From positions 1 through 10,643 of the forward strand of contig JADLHH010000148.1 of assembly GCA_020848855.1 (NCBI GenBank): DNA of 10,643 nucleotides, read 5' to 3'. Made by a program: the position numbers and the translations under genes. Shown here one piece after another: positions 1 to 7,030 of the stretch. Numbering within the stretch: the stretch's first letter is position 1; every line of letters begins with the position of its first letter. This stretch comes from Anaerolineae bacterium (GTDB lineage: Bacteria; Chloroflexota; Anaerolineae; Aggregatilineales; Phototrophicaceae). Below the pieces are notes generated by a model. That model worked only from the letters and a program-made list of their open reading frames with translations. It was not told where the DNA came from and did not search any database.

Positions 1-121
1 CACCCTTCGGACTTCTCGTTTTTTTGTTGCCTGCTGGTGGGTGGTTGGCGGGAGTGTCGGGAAGGCGGTCTGACAGTGTGACCGCCGCTGCCGGCGACCC
101 AATGCGATATGAAGGCGAATG

Positions 122-153
122 CGACCGTGCGAGTGTGCCGGTCGTTTTTGTTT
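122..153 (+). terminator. Possible intrinsic terminator, plus strand
   Basis: A 6-bp stem (CGACCG at 122-127 with CGGTCG at 139-144, 11-nt loop) is followed directly by TTTTTGTTT. This has the form of a rho-independent terminator reading on the plus strand. No plus-strand gene is visible before it in the window, so it would serve a transcript entering from the left or a short noncoding RNA. A second hairpin without a T-tract lies at 64-86 (7-bp stem). The region 1-171 contains nothing else that looks coding. Confidence 0.4.
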
Positions 154-171
154 CCCTCCCCCTGGTGCCGC

Positions 172-1107
172 TTATTCGCTTACGACTGCCGGTGCGCGCC
201 GGAGCGAGCGGAAGCCCAGCCCCCGCAGATTGACGAAGGCGATTCCACAGAAGATGAGCGCTGCGCCTGCAATCAGCCGCCAGTCGATTTCCTCATGGAG
301 CACCAGCGCGCCGAGCGCCAGCCCCACGCCGGGCGTGATGTACGTGACCATGCTGGAGCGCGCCGCCCCCAGTTCCCGGACGATCCAGTAGTAGATGATA
401 TAGGCGACAAAGGTGTTGATCAGACCCAGCATCACCACCGACAGCAGTACGTCGCTGCTCACCGCGTTCAACGGCGTCGCCGCTTCTCCGCCGAACAAGG
501 GCGCCAGCACCATGCCAATCCCCGCCGTGATCGCCGCGAAAGTCATCGCGCCGGTCGAAACGACAATCGGCTCGTAACGATTCTGGATCATTCTGCGGCT
601 GTAGATGGTGAAGACGGCGTAAAACAGCGACGCCAGCACGATCGCGCCGGCGCTTGCCAGCAGGAGCACGTCGACCTGCCCATCGATGATGCTGTGGCTC
701 CCCAGCACCATCACGCCGACGAAGCCGATCACCAACCCGGCGATTTTCTGCGCCGTCAGGCGTTCATCTGCAAAGAAGAAGTGCGCCAGCACGGCAGTGA
801 ACAGCGACGCCGCCGACTGGAGCGTAGCGGCGAGTCCGCTGGTGATGCTCTTTTCGCCCCACGTGATCAGCGCGAAGGGGATGGTCGTGTTGCCAATGCC
901 GATGATCAGCAGCGGCGCGAGCAGCTTCCAGTTGAGCGGCAGATGCTTGCCGCGCGCCAGCAGCAGCAGGTTCAGCCCGACGGCGGCGATGCCGGTGCGG
1001 ATGAACACCACCTGAAATGGGCTGAGCTGTTCGACGCCGACCCGGATGAACAGGAACGACGATCCCCAGATCAGACCCAGTACCCAGAAGCCGATCCATT
1101 TACGCAC
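172..1107 (-). CDS. EamA/DMT-superfamily membrane transporter
   Basis: Probable inner-membrane permease of the drug/metabolite transporter superfamily (two EamA repeats). The family exports or imports metabolites, amino acids or drugs; the substrate here cannot be told. The 311-residue product is almost wholly hydrophobic, enough for about ten spans. Repeat one starts with LGLIWGSSFLFIR (about residues 10-22). Repeat two begins near residue 150 and ends with the typical YITPGVGLALGALVLHEEI stretch (about 256-274), followed by a short positive tail. The GTG at 1107 is preferred: it has AAGGAG 7 nt upstream and gives the usual family start MRKW. An in-frame ATG at 1140 would add 11 residues but lies inside the loop of a terminator hairpin. 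It is the last gene of the minus-strand block. Its expression must pass the hairpin at 1125-1149 if it is driven from further upstream. The family call is firm, the start moderately so. Confidence 0.9.
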   Translation of the reverse strand: MRKWIGFWVLGLIWGSSFLFIRVGVEQLSPFQVVFIRTGIAAVGLNLLLLARGKHLPLNWKLLAPLLIIGIGNTTIPFALITWGEKSITSGLAATLQSAASLFTAVLAHFFFADERLTAQKIAGLVIGFVGVMVLGSHSIIDGQVDVLLLASAGAIVLASLFYAVFTIYSRRMIQNRYEPIVVSTGAMTFAAITAGIGMVLAPLFGGEAATPLNAVSSDVLLSVVMLGLINTFVAYIIYYWIVRELGAARSSMVTYITPGVGLALGALVLHEEIDWRLIAGAALIFCGIAFVNLRGLGFRSLRRAPAVVSE

Positions 1108-1124
1108 AACCGCGCTCCTTGCAC

Positions 1125-1149
1125 AAAAAAGGCGACGCATCGCGTCGCC
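1125..1149 (-). terminator. Intrinsic terminator between smORF/lipase and the transporter
   Basis: On the minus strand a perfect 8-bp GC-rich stem (GGCGACGC paired with GCGTCGCC, 3-nt loop at 1139-1141) is followed at once by six T residues (1130-1125). This is a textbook rho-independent terminator. It fits the end of the operon that contains the 1059-residue protein, the lipase and the 32-residue peptide. The T-tract ends only 17 nt before the transporter's GTG start, so the hairpin could also act on transporter expression. Confidence 0.75.
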
Positions 1150-1167
1150 CGATTGATGATCAACGGT

Positions 1168-1196
1168 AGCGTAAATTGTATGGTGTGGTTTGTCAA
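1168..1196 (-). promoter_or_regulatory. Possible promoter for the EamA transporter
   Basis: On the minus strand there is a perfect -35 hexamer TTGACA (1196-1191), a 17-bp spacer and a weak -10 TACGCT (1173-1168, 3 of 6 matches to TATAAT). Transcription would begin near 1161, just before the terminator hairpin at 1149-1125, so the hairpin would be in the leader of the transporter mRNA. The -35 is convincing and the -10 is poor, so this is tentative. Confidence 0.35.
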
Positions 1197-1214
1197 ATCG
1201 GGTGGACTGGTTGG

Positions 1215-1313
1215 TCAGCCCAGCAGCACGATCAACACGCCGATCAGCGCGATCGCGCCGAACATCAGACGTGAGATGACTTCCAAACAGCCGCCTTCAG
1301 GTTCTATCTCCAT
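1215..1313 (-). CDS. Small single-span membrane protein (32 aa)
   Basis: A short ORF overlaps the last 17 nt of the lipase gene in another frame. It starts at ATG 1313 with a strong Shine-Dalgarno AAAGGG 6 nt upstream, and ends with TGA at 1217-1215. The predicted peptide has an acidic N-terminus (MEIEPEGGCLEVISR) and then one hydrophobic stretch, LMFGAIALIGVLIVLLG (residues 16-32), long enough for one membrane span and reaching the C-terminus. The second half uses G/C-ending codons almost throughout, as the neighbouring genes do, which supports real coding. No family is recognised. It is probably translated from the lipase mRNA, ahead of the terminator at 1125-1149. Its role is unknown; membrane location is inferred only from hydrophobicity. 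Confidence 0.55.
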   Translation of the reverse strand: MEIEPEGGCLEVISRLMFGAIALIGVLIVLLG

Positions 1314-2181
1314 CGGTTTCCCTTTCTGCCTGCGGGTGAATTGCTCGACTGTCCACGTGCGCATCAAGCCAGGCGACGATCTCGTCAAGGACGCCTTCCT
1401 TGCCGATCTCGTTCATGATCTCGTGACGCATCGTGGGGTACAGCTTCAGCGTCCTGTCCGGCGACGACGCGTGATCGTAAGCATATTGGCTGCCGACGGG
1501 GTTGACCCGCTTGTCGTCTGCTCCGTGCAGGATCAGCATCGGCAGTCGCAGATCGCCGAGGTGTGCGCGCACGTCGCGCGCCATATTGTTGATCTCCACA
1601 CCGAGCCGCACGCGCATCGGCTTCTTGTTGGTCAGCGGGTCCTGATCCCACAGGATGTCGATCTGCGGGTCGCTGGAGAGCAGACCCTTGCCGCCGTCGC
1701 CGAGCAGGTGCAGCTTCGGGGTGATGCGGTTGAGAATGGTGCCGACCAGCACCAGCGCGCGCGACACGTCGGCATCCGGGATGACGGGCGCGCCGGAGAT
1801 CACCAGCCCGGCGATCTGGCTCTGATAACGCAGCGTGAATGCCAGGCTGATCAGCGCGCCCATGCTGTGCCCGACGACGAATACCGGTTTGTCAGGCTGC
1901 GCGGCGGTGATCTGGTCGAAGTACTGCTTCAGGTCATCGACGAACTGCCCCATATAATCGCAGTAGGCGCGCACGCCCTCGCTCTTGCCGTGCCCGCGAT
2001 GATCGAGCGTGTAGACGGCGTAGCCCGCGTTCACCAGCCGGGCGACGACGTGGGCATAACGCCCGCTGTGTTCACCATAGCCATGAACCAGCAGCACGAT
2101 CGCTTTCGGGTCGCCTTCGGGCAGAGCGTGTTCGGTGTGGAGCGTCAAGCCGTCGCTGGTGTAGCAGGGGATGTTCGGCAT
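1297..2181 (-). CDS. Alpha/beta-hydrolase, monoacylglycerol-lipase type
   Basis: Serine hydrolase of the Hydrolase_4 / serine aminopeptidase S33 group, whose members include monoacylglycerol lipases and lysophospholipases. The likely reaction is hydrolysis of a lipid ester in the cytoplasm. The 294-residue length is typical and there is no signal peptide. Visible landmarks are the HGYGEHSGRY oxyanion-loop motif (33-42), DHRGHGKSEG (60-69), the nucleophile elbow GHSMG with Ser106, the acid in HGADDK (probably Asp223) and the catalytic His253 in MRHE. The start ATG has an AAGAG-type ribosome-binding site and lies 3 nt after the stop of the upstream 1059-residue gene, so the two are almost certainly cotranscribed. 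The tail after about residue 275 is charged and poorly conserved in kind, and it overlaps the 32-residue ORF. The exact substrate is not determined. Confidence 0.92.
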   Translation of the reverse strand: MPNIPCYTSDGLTLHTEHALPEGDPKAIVLLVHGYGEHSGRYAHVVARLVNAGYAVYTLDHRGHGKSEGVRAYCDYMGQFVDDLKQYFDQITAAQPDKPVFVVGHSMGALISLAFTLRYQSQIAGLVISGAPVIPDADVSRALVLVGTILNRITPKLHLLGDGGKGLLSSDPQIDILWDQDPLTNKKPMRVRLGVEINNMARDVRAHLGDLRLPMLILHGADDKRVNPVGSQYAYDHASSPDRTLKLYPTMRHEIMNEIGKEGVLDEIVAWLDAHVDSRAIHPQAERETDGDRT

Positions 2182-2184
2182 GGC

Positions 2185-5100
2185 TTACTCTTTTCGGCGG
2201 ATTCGGGCGCGGAAGTAGCCGTACATGAAACGGTAGAATGCCAGCGTGCTTTCCGGGCGCTGCTTGTTGGAATCGAGGCGGCGCGCCGTGCCGCCGCTGT
2301 CGATGAACGCCTTCGAGTCGATCTTTTCGGTCATCAGCAGCATCAGTTCGGGGATGCGCTCCAGGTCGGTAGCGAGATCGCGCACCAGCGTGCGCCGCTC
2401 GTACAGTGGGATATCGCCCCACAGGCTTTCCATCTCGCCCTGAATCGCCGCCGCGTTGATCGAAATTTTGGTGTCGACCAGGAACGTGCGCAGCGCCGCT
2501 TTGAGCAGGCGGCTGATCTGCTGGACTTCGCGCATCAGGATCGGCGCGGAGCGGTCGGAGAGCGGGTGATTCGACATCAGACGGTCGGTGCGGGCGGTCA
2601 GGCGTCGCCCGCGCGCAAAGTAGCCGCCCATCACCCGGAAGATGTCGAGCGTCGTCTCGGCGTCGTGCTCGCCGCGCAGCAGAGCGTCGATCTGCTCGTC
2701 ATTTTCGCGCGGGTGAACCTTACGGTGCTGCTCGCTGAGCGTGGCGATTGCCCGGATGATCTCCAGCAGTGAGCCGGTCAGCACCTTGCGCTCGGCGTCA
2801 TTCAAGCCGCCGTTCAGGCTGTCGAGGTCGCTCAGCAGCCCCGGTATGCTCGGCAGTTCGCTTTTGTCGCCCACGTAGGTCAGCCCGGTATCGTACAGGA
2901 ACTGGGCGACCGTGTGCAGCGAATAGGCGTAGTCGGACAGTTCCTCGCCGCCCATCAGCCGGCGGATGGTGTGAGTCGCGTTCAGCATCGCGCCAATCTC
3001 GTCGCCGAGGTCTTCGCGGAAGCGTTCGATAGCGTGCGGGGCGAAGCTGTCGCTGCAGCGGCGGATGAACCGGCGCAGCGCTTCTCTGGCGGTGCTGCGC
3101 ACGTCCTCGTCCCAGTTGAGCGCGCGGTACATCTGGATCAGCGGGGCGAGACCGGCTTCGCCGCGCCGGGCAGCCGCCGCCGGAAGCAGCGTCGCCACGC
3201 GCACGGCGTAATTGGTGTCGCGCCGCTGGACGTGATACTGCAATAGCTGGGTGATCAGGTCAAGCTGGATCGCTTCGATGATCAGGCGGTTGCTGAAAAC
3301 CAGCGTCGTCAGTTCGGTCGCCACGTTCTCAATCGTCGGCGACCAGCGGTGCTGTTCGAGCGCGCCGAAGTACGCCATCGAGAGCGGCAGTGGCTTCAAG
3401 CCCTTGCTGCTCAGCGTCCTGAGCGCGACCTGCACTTCCTCGACCGGCAGCGGCGTTTCCAGCATCAGGCTGCGCACCATCGCCGCATAGTTCAACTGTT
3501 TGTCGGTCGGGTAGAGCAGCCGTCCCTGGTGAATCAGCTCGCTGGCGAGTTCGTCGTATGCGCCGCGCGCCAGCAGGATTTGCAGCAGATAGCGCGAGCC
3601 GATCAGTCCCAGCTTGAGCAGCACTTCGTCGTCCGACAGGTTGCGGACGATCCAGCGCAGCAGCGAATCGTACGATGGACCGAACGACGACTGTGCCGCC
3701 TTGATCAGCGCCGTGAGCGCGCCGTTGTCGATCAGGTCGCGCCGCCCCGCCAGCAGCGTGACTTCGGTCAGCCGGATGATCAGCAGGGGACGCCACTCGT
3801 CGCCGAAGTCGCCGGAGACCTGCGCCAGCAAGCTGGGCGGCGCGGGGTCTTTGCCGCTCAGAACGTCCATCAGGTCGGACAGGCTCACCGGAAGCTGCGC
3901 CAGCAGCGGCTTGAGCGTAATGAAGTGCTGCCAGCGGTTGGCAGGCAGCGACCCCGCCGCCAGCACGAAGATGTTCTCGGCGAGCGTTTGATACCGTACC
4001 GCCACCGGCAGCGCGATGTCGATCAGGTGCGGGATAATCGGCGCGATTTCGACATTCTCGCTGTTGCGGCGCACATGCTTCAGGAAGGCGTTGAGCGTTT
4101 CGACCTGATTGCCGCGCGCCAGCGCCTCGGAATAGGCGATGGCGGCGCGCTGCGTCAGTTCGACCCAGTACATGCCGTTGAAGCCGAGCGGGTTCGAGAG
4201 CCAGCGCGCCAGCGTCCGGTAGACGCGATCCGCCTTGCCCGCCGCCAGCGCCTCGTTCATCTGCTCCAGAATGACGCTTTCCAGGTCGGGCTGCCCGCGC
4301 ACGACAATCGCCAGCTTGTCGGCGTGCTCGATCTCGTCCAGCACGAGCGCGAATGCCAGCAGGTGGCGCACGTAAGCCGCCCGCAGCGTATCGGGCAGGG
4401 TGGGGTCTTCGGCGAGGACTTTGGCAGCTTCGCTCGCTTCGACCGGCTGGGTGTTGGTCAGCGCGGTATCGAGCTTGAGGCGGTACGACGCATATTTGAG
4501 CGCTTCGGCGAGCGTGTCGCCGCGCTTGATGCGCCAGGCGGCGACCGCCGTCAGTGCCGTCGTCTGGTCGATCACCAGCCGCGTATCCAGCCGGAGCTGG
4601 CTGCGGATAAAACGGGCATACTCGTCTTCGGAGATCGTGCCTTCGACGCGGGTCGCGCCCCACTGATAGACCAGCGTATTGGGCGGCGGCGGGTCGTCGG
4701 AGTAGAAGCGAATCTGCGCGTCGACGCGGGTCGACGGCAGCGTGTGCGTGGCAAAGGTGACGCCGAAGCGGGCGGGCGGCGGCAGCAGCGCCAGCAAGCC
4801 TTCGATGAAGCCGATACGTTGCGCCAGTTCCGGCGGCGCGCCCTTGATGACGATCTGCACGCCCTGAATGATCGCCGCCAGCAGCGCCTCGATCACTTCG
4901 AGACGGTCGCGGGTGGCGGTCATCAACGACAGCATGGCAGTTTCCTGCGCGTCTGCGCCGGGTGTATTCGCCTGGAACATGGGCAGCAGCGGGATCGTCG
5001 CCCCGACCTGCTCGAAGACCGGCATCTGCAAATCCGACAGCCGGGCGAGCGCCGTCAGGTTGCCGCCCAGCGAGCGCAGCACTTCGACCGGCATCAGGAC

Positions 5101-5364
5101 GATGTGGCGCATCGCCTGTCCCTTGCTGCCGATCTGCGCCTGGACGATCATGAACGGGGTTGAACGCCCGCGCACCAGCGCCCACGAGCCATCGGGCGAG
5201 CCGGGCATGGGCGGAATCGCAGCGTCATCGGCGGCTTCAGTGACGTGCTCGGTTTTTACGCCGGGCGACGATGCCAGAAGCCGAAGATCGCCTTGTGCCT
5301 TTCCCTGGTAGAATAATTGTCCGTAGTAAAAGTGCTCTAGGGCAACCGTTGCTTGCGACAACAC
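2185..5364 (-). CDS. Large protein, possible GAP1-N-like N-terminus and long helical region
   Basis: A 1059-residue protein without signal peptide or membrane spans, so probably cytoplasmic. The first 240 or so residues look mixed alpha/beta: FYYGQLFYQG (12-21), LLASSPGV (28-35), a RHIVLMP segment (86-92) and an LLPPPARFGVTFATH segment (about 193-207). This order recalls the N-terminal domain of GTPase-associated protein 1 (GAP1-N), found in prokaryotic NTPase conflict systems; the match is from memory and unconfirmed. From about residue 250 to the end it is leucine/alanine-rich and predicted helical, suggesting a long repeat or superhelical scaffold. No catalytic motif, Walker box or transmembrane segment was recognised. 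The start is a GTG at 5364 with an in-frame TAG 18 nt upstream; the ribosome-binding site is weak (AGAGG, 12 nt away), and TTG at 5361 is an alternative. It is the first gene of an operon with the lipase (3-nt gap). Being a real gene is near certain; its function is unknown. Confidence 0.85.
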   Translation of the reverse strand: MLSQATVALEHFYYGQLFYQGKAQGDLRLLASSPGVKTEHVTEAADDAAIPPMPGSPDGSWALVRGRSTPFMIVQAQIGSKGQAMRHIVLMPVEVLRSLGGNLTALARLSDLQMPVFEQVGATIPLLPMFQANTPGADAQETAMLSLMTATRDRLEVIEALLAAIIQGVQIVIKGAPPELAQRIGFIEGLLALLPPPARFGVTFATHTLPSTRVDAQIRFYSDDPPPPNTLVYQWGATRVEGTISEDEYARFIRSQLRLDTRLVIDQTTALTAVAAWRIKRGDTLAEALKYASYRLKLDTALTNTQPVEASEAAKVLAEDPTLPDTLRAAYVRHLLAFALVLDEIEHADKLAIVVRGQPDLESVILEQMNEALAAGKADRVYRTLARWLSNPLGFNGMYWVELTQRAAIAYSEALARGNQVETLNAFLKHVRRNSENVEIAPIIPHLIDIALPVAVRYQTLAENIFVLAAGSLPANRWQHFITLKPLLAQLPVSLSDLMDVLSGKDPAPPSLLAQVSGDFGDEWRPLLIIRLTEVTLLAGRRDLIDNGALTALIKAAQSSFGPSYDSLLRWIVRNLSDDEVLLKLGLIGSRYLLQILLARGAYDELASELIHQGRLLYPTDKQLNYAAMVRSLMLETPLPVEEVQVALRTLSSKGLKPLPLSMAYFGALEQHRWSPTIENVATELTTLVFSNRLIIEAIQLDLITQLLQYHVQRRDTNYAVRVATLLPAAAARRGEAGLAPLIQMYRALNWDEDVRSTAREALRRFIRRCSDSFAPHAIERFREDLGDEIGAMLNATHTIRRLMGGEELSDYAYSLHTVAQFLYDTGLTYVGDKSELPSIPGLLSDLDSLNGGLNDAERKVLTGSLLEIIRAIATLSEQHRKVHPRENDEQIDALLRGEHDAETTLDIFRVMGGYFARGRRLTARTDRLMSNHPLSDRSAPILMREVQQISRLLKAALRTFLVDTKISINAAAIQGEMESLWGDIPLYERRTLVRDLATDLERIPELMLLMTEKIDSKAFIDSGGTARRLDSNKQRPESTLAFYRFMYGYFRARIRRKE

Positions 5365-5504
5365 GGATGATCTTTGCCTCTATAAGCGCAGCAGCCGGAA
5401 ATAAATGAGATCGTGCGTTGCTAAGTGATGACACACGGATGACCGGATGCAAAAGTTGTAAACCATTATATCGCCATTCACCTGTGGCGCTGATTGAGGA
5501 AATA
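5365..5504. promoter_or_regulatory. Divergent intergenic region, probable promoters both ways
   Basis: This 140-bp gap separates the minus-strand 1059-residue gene from the plus-strand DUF423 gene and is AT-richer than its flanks. TATA-like stretches occur at about 5465-5472 (plus, ATTATATC) and 5379-5385 (minus, TTATAGA), but no convincing -35 partner was found for either. The 10-bp sequence ACACGGATGA occurs twice in direct orientation, at 5361-5370 and 5433-5442. The start of the plus-strand gene has GAGGA just upstream. Divergent transcription is required by the gene order; the individual elements are weak. Confidence 0.35.
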
Positions 5505-5888
5505 ATGGAGTCACGAAATTTCAACCTGCTGGCGGCGGTGTTCGGCTTTCTCGGCGTCGCGCTCGGCGCGTTCGGCGCGCACGGCTTGAGCGCCCACTTC
5601 GCCGCTCACCCTGACCTCGAAAGCACGTATCACACTGCCGTTCAGTACCAGATGTACCACGCCTTGGCGCTCGTCGGCGCGGCGTGGATCGTCGAGCGCT
5701 ACCCCGGACGGGCGGCGCGCTGGGCGGGCTACCTGTTCGCCACCGGAATCGTGCTGTTTTCAGGCAGCCTGTACATCCTCAGCCTGTTCGATGTGCGTAT
5801 CATGGGCGCGGTCGCGCCGTTGGGGGGCGTGGCGTTTCTAGGCGGGTGGCTGTGCCTGGGGCTGGCGGCGCGGCGGTGCAGCGCTTGA
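5505..5888 (+). CDS. DUF423-family membrane protein
   Basis: Small integral membrane protein of the DUF423 family (Bacillus YwdK and relatives), 127 residues, the usual length. The family's function is not established. Visible signatures are the N-terminal hydrophobic segment with LGAFGAHGL (about 20-28), a TAVQYQMYHALAL stretch (about 44-56) and LFSGSLYIL (about 83-91); four membrane spans are likely. The ATG at 5505 is preferred because GAGGA precedes it at good spacing and it gives the family start just before the first span. The frame stays open 29 codons further up, to a TTG at 5418, but that extension does not look coding. The next gene, a nucleotidyltransferase, overlaps its end, so the two form a plus-strand operon. 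Confidence 0.9.
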   Translation: MESRNFNLLAAVFGFLGVALGAFGAHGLSAHFAAHPDLESTYHTAVQYQMYHALALVGAAWIVERYPGRAARWAGYLFATGIVLFSGSLYILSLFDVRIMGAVAPLGGVAFLGGWLCLGLAARRCSA

Positions 5889-6637
5889 CGCCGTACCCCG
5901 ACGTGAACGCGCTGCTGAGCGTCCTGCTCGACGGCGTGCGCGACATCCTCGGCGACCGGCTGATCGGCATGTACCTGTACGGCTCGTTGTCGCTGGGCGA
6001 TTTCGACCCCGATTCCAGCGATGTCGATTTTCTGTTCGTGACCGAAGCTGTACTCCCGACGGAAACGCTCGACGCGCTCCGCGACCTGCACACCCGTATC
6101 GCCGCGAGCGGGATGCGCTTTGCAAACAAGCTCGAAGGCTCATATATCCCACGCGCTGCCCTGCGCCGCCACGACCCGGCGAACGTTATGCACCCGACAA
6201 TCGGCATCGACTGGGATTTCGGCGTGCGTGCGCATGGGAGCAACTGGATCGTCGAGCGCTGGATCGTGCGCGAGCGCGGCGTCACCGTGTGGGGACCGCC
6301 GCCCGCCACGCTGATCGACCCGGTCGCGCCGGACGAACTGAAAGCGGCGGTCTGTGAGTCGCTCAAATTCTGGCAGGATACGCTGGCTGACCCGGCGTGG
6401 CTGGAACCGCGCGATTATCAGGCGTTTGCAGTGTTGACCATGTGCCGGGCACTCTACACCTTGAATCGGGGAGAAGTCGCCACCAAGCCGGACGCGGCGC
6501 GGTGGGCGCTCGAAAACCTCGACCCGGCGTGGCATCCGCAGATCGAGCGGGCGCTGGTGTGGCGGCATCAGCACGCGCGCGACGACCTGACGGCGACGCT
6601 GGATTTCATCCGGTTCGCGCTGGCGCGCGGGAGTTGA
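5876..6637 (+). CDS. AadA-like nucleotidyltransferase domain protein
   Basis: Probable nucleotidyltransferase of the family that contains aminoglycoside (3'') adenylyltransferases. The active-site signature is clear: GS at 36-37, then after a short insert S48-D49-V50-D51, giving the G-S...S-D-x-D pattern whose aspartates bind Mg-NTP. The C-terminal half has the helical AadA_C character, with LTMCRALYTLNRGEVATKP followed by an AARWALENL helix. At 253 residues it is close to AadA proteins (about 260). The start is uncertain: GTG at 5876 (13-nt overlap with DUF423) or TTG at 5885 (4-nt TTGA overlap); neither has a strong ribosome-binding site, which suggests translational coupling. The similarity does not prove antibiotic resistance, as many environmental members have unknown acceptors. 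GC content is high like the neighbours, with no sign of a resistance cassette. Confidence 0.82.
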   Translation: MQRLTPYPDVNALLSVLLDGVRDILGDRLIGMYLYGSLSLGDFDPDSSDVDFLFVTEAVLPTETLDALRDLHTRIAASGMRFANKLEGSYIPRAALRRHDPANVMHPTIGIDWDFGVRAHGSNWIVERWIVRERGVTVWGPPPATLIDPVAPDELKAAVCESLKFWQDTLADPAWLEPRDYQAFAVLTMCRALYTLNRGEVATKPDAARWALENLDPAWHPQIERALVWRHQHARDDLTATLDFIRFALARGS

Positions 6638-6687
6638 ACCTTGCCAATCGCGGGCAAATCGAGCCACCTGAAGACGACTGTTTCTGA

Positions 6688-6810
6688 TCACAACTCGTCC
6701 AGAATCGCCTTCCGCTTTTGTTCATATTCTGCATCACTGATCAACTTGTCATTGTGCAGTCGCGTCAATCGCTCCTCGATGCTGAAAGAGGGTTCAGCAG
6801 ATTCACACAT
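6688..6810 (-). CDS. SHOCT-domain microprotein (40 aa)
   Basis: A 40-residue ORF starting at ATG 6810 and ending with TGA at 6690-6688. An in-frame TGA directly before the ATG fixes the start. The C-terminal 29 residues, from EERLTRLHNDKLISDAEYE to KAILDEL, match the SHOCT (short C-terminal domain) pattern: an amphipathic helix, a turn with K/G-L-I-S/T, then D/E-A-E-Y/F-E and a basic helix ending in L. SHOCT domains usually sit at protein C-termini and are thought to mediate oligomerisation or interaction; a free-standing one next to two small proteins is notable. It overlaps the end of the DUF4926-like gene by 8 nt (ATGTGTGA), has no ribosome-binding site of its own beyond GGTGA, and is probably translated by coupling. 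It may work as a partner of the two upstream products. Confidence 0.6.
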   Translation of the reverse strand: MCESAEPSFSIEERLTRLHNDKLISDAEYEQKRKAILDEL

Positions 6811-7030
6811 TCACCATACGCGCGTGAGCGATTTCGCCTTCTTGAATAAGACGAACCTGATCCGGTTTCACGGTAATGACGGCAACGGTGTCACCGCGTA
6901 GGGTGACGAACTCGACTTCGTAGCTTCGTCCACTGTCATGCACCAGTACGACAGCGCCAATATCTCCTGCCTTCAAGCCATATTCAGGGATATCGCTAGT
7001 CAGGACGACAGTTTCCAATTCTTCGATCAT
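6803..7030 (-). CDS. DUF4926-like small protein
   Basis: A 75-residue protein resembling the DUF4926 family, small beta-rich proteins of unknown function. Features seen are GDIGAVV (22-28), YEVEFV (37-42) and a following GDTVAVITV strand, the usual order of the family and consistent with a small barrel-like fold. Start ATG 7030 has AGAGGT at good spacing. The ATG overlaps the TGA stop of the upstream DUF6883-like gene in an ATGA arrangement, so the two are translationally coupled. From memory, DUF4926 and DUF6883 proteins are often encoded side by side, and such pairs look like toxin-antitoxin or toxin-immunity modules; this is an inference. The downstream SHOCT ORF overlaps its last 8 nt. 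Sampled stretches here are about 45 percent GC against 60-73 percent in the flanks, suggesting transfer. Confidence 0.8.
   Translation of the reverse strand: MIEELETVVLTSDIPEYGLKAGDIGAVVLVHDSGRSYEVEFVTLRGDTVAVITVKPDQVRLIQEGEIAHARMVNV

Noticed and set aside
1..25. T7 run preceded by CACCCTTCGGACTTCTCG, looking like the right arm of a terminator.
   Set aside because: The matching left arm would lie outside the window, so the hairpin cannot be confirmed.
1108..1140. ATG at 1140 as the start of the EamA transporter.
   Set aside because: It lies in the loop of an intrinsic terminator hairpin and has no ribosome-binding site, while the GTG at 1107 has AAGGAG at ideal spacing and gives the usual N-terminus.
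109..2772. An 887-codon plus-strand open frame antisense to the transporter, the lipase and part of the large protein.
   Set aside because: Its product is a low-complexity mix rich in Arg, Gln, His, Ala and Asp without any domain, it runs across gene boundaries, and it mirrors the GC-rich codon use of the real minus-strand genes. It is a shadow frame.
3329..5185. Long open frames of 618 codons (minus) and 604 codons (plus, 3349-5163) within the 1059-residue gene.
   Set aside because: Both translate to Arg/Ala/Gln/Pro-rich sequence with no recognisable fold, whereas the 1059-residue frame has normal protein composition and runs the full length.
5876..6637. Calling the nucleotidyltransferase an antibiotic-resistance gene (aadA).
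   Set aside because: The catalytic motif and C-terminal character fit the family, but the sequence alone cannot show aminoglycoside activity and there is no integron or mobile context.
6641..6657. TTGCC...GGCAA hairpin between the convergent nucleotidyltransferase and SHOCT genes.
   Set aside because: The 5-bp stem has no T-rich tail on either strand, so it is too weak to call a terminator.
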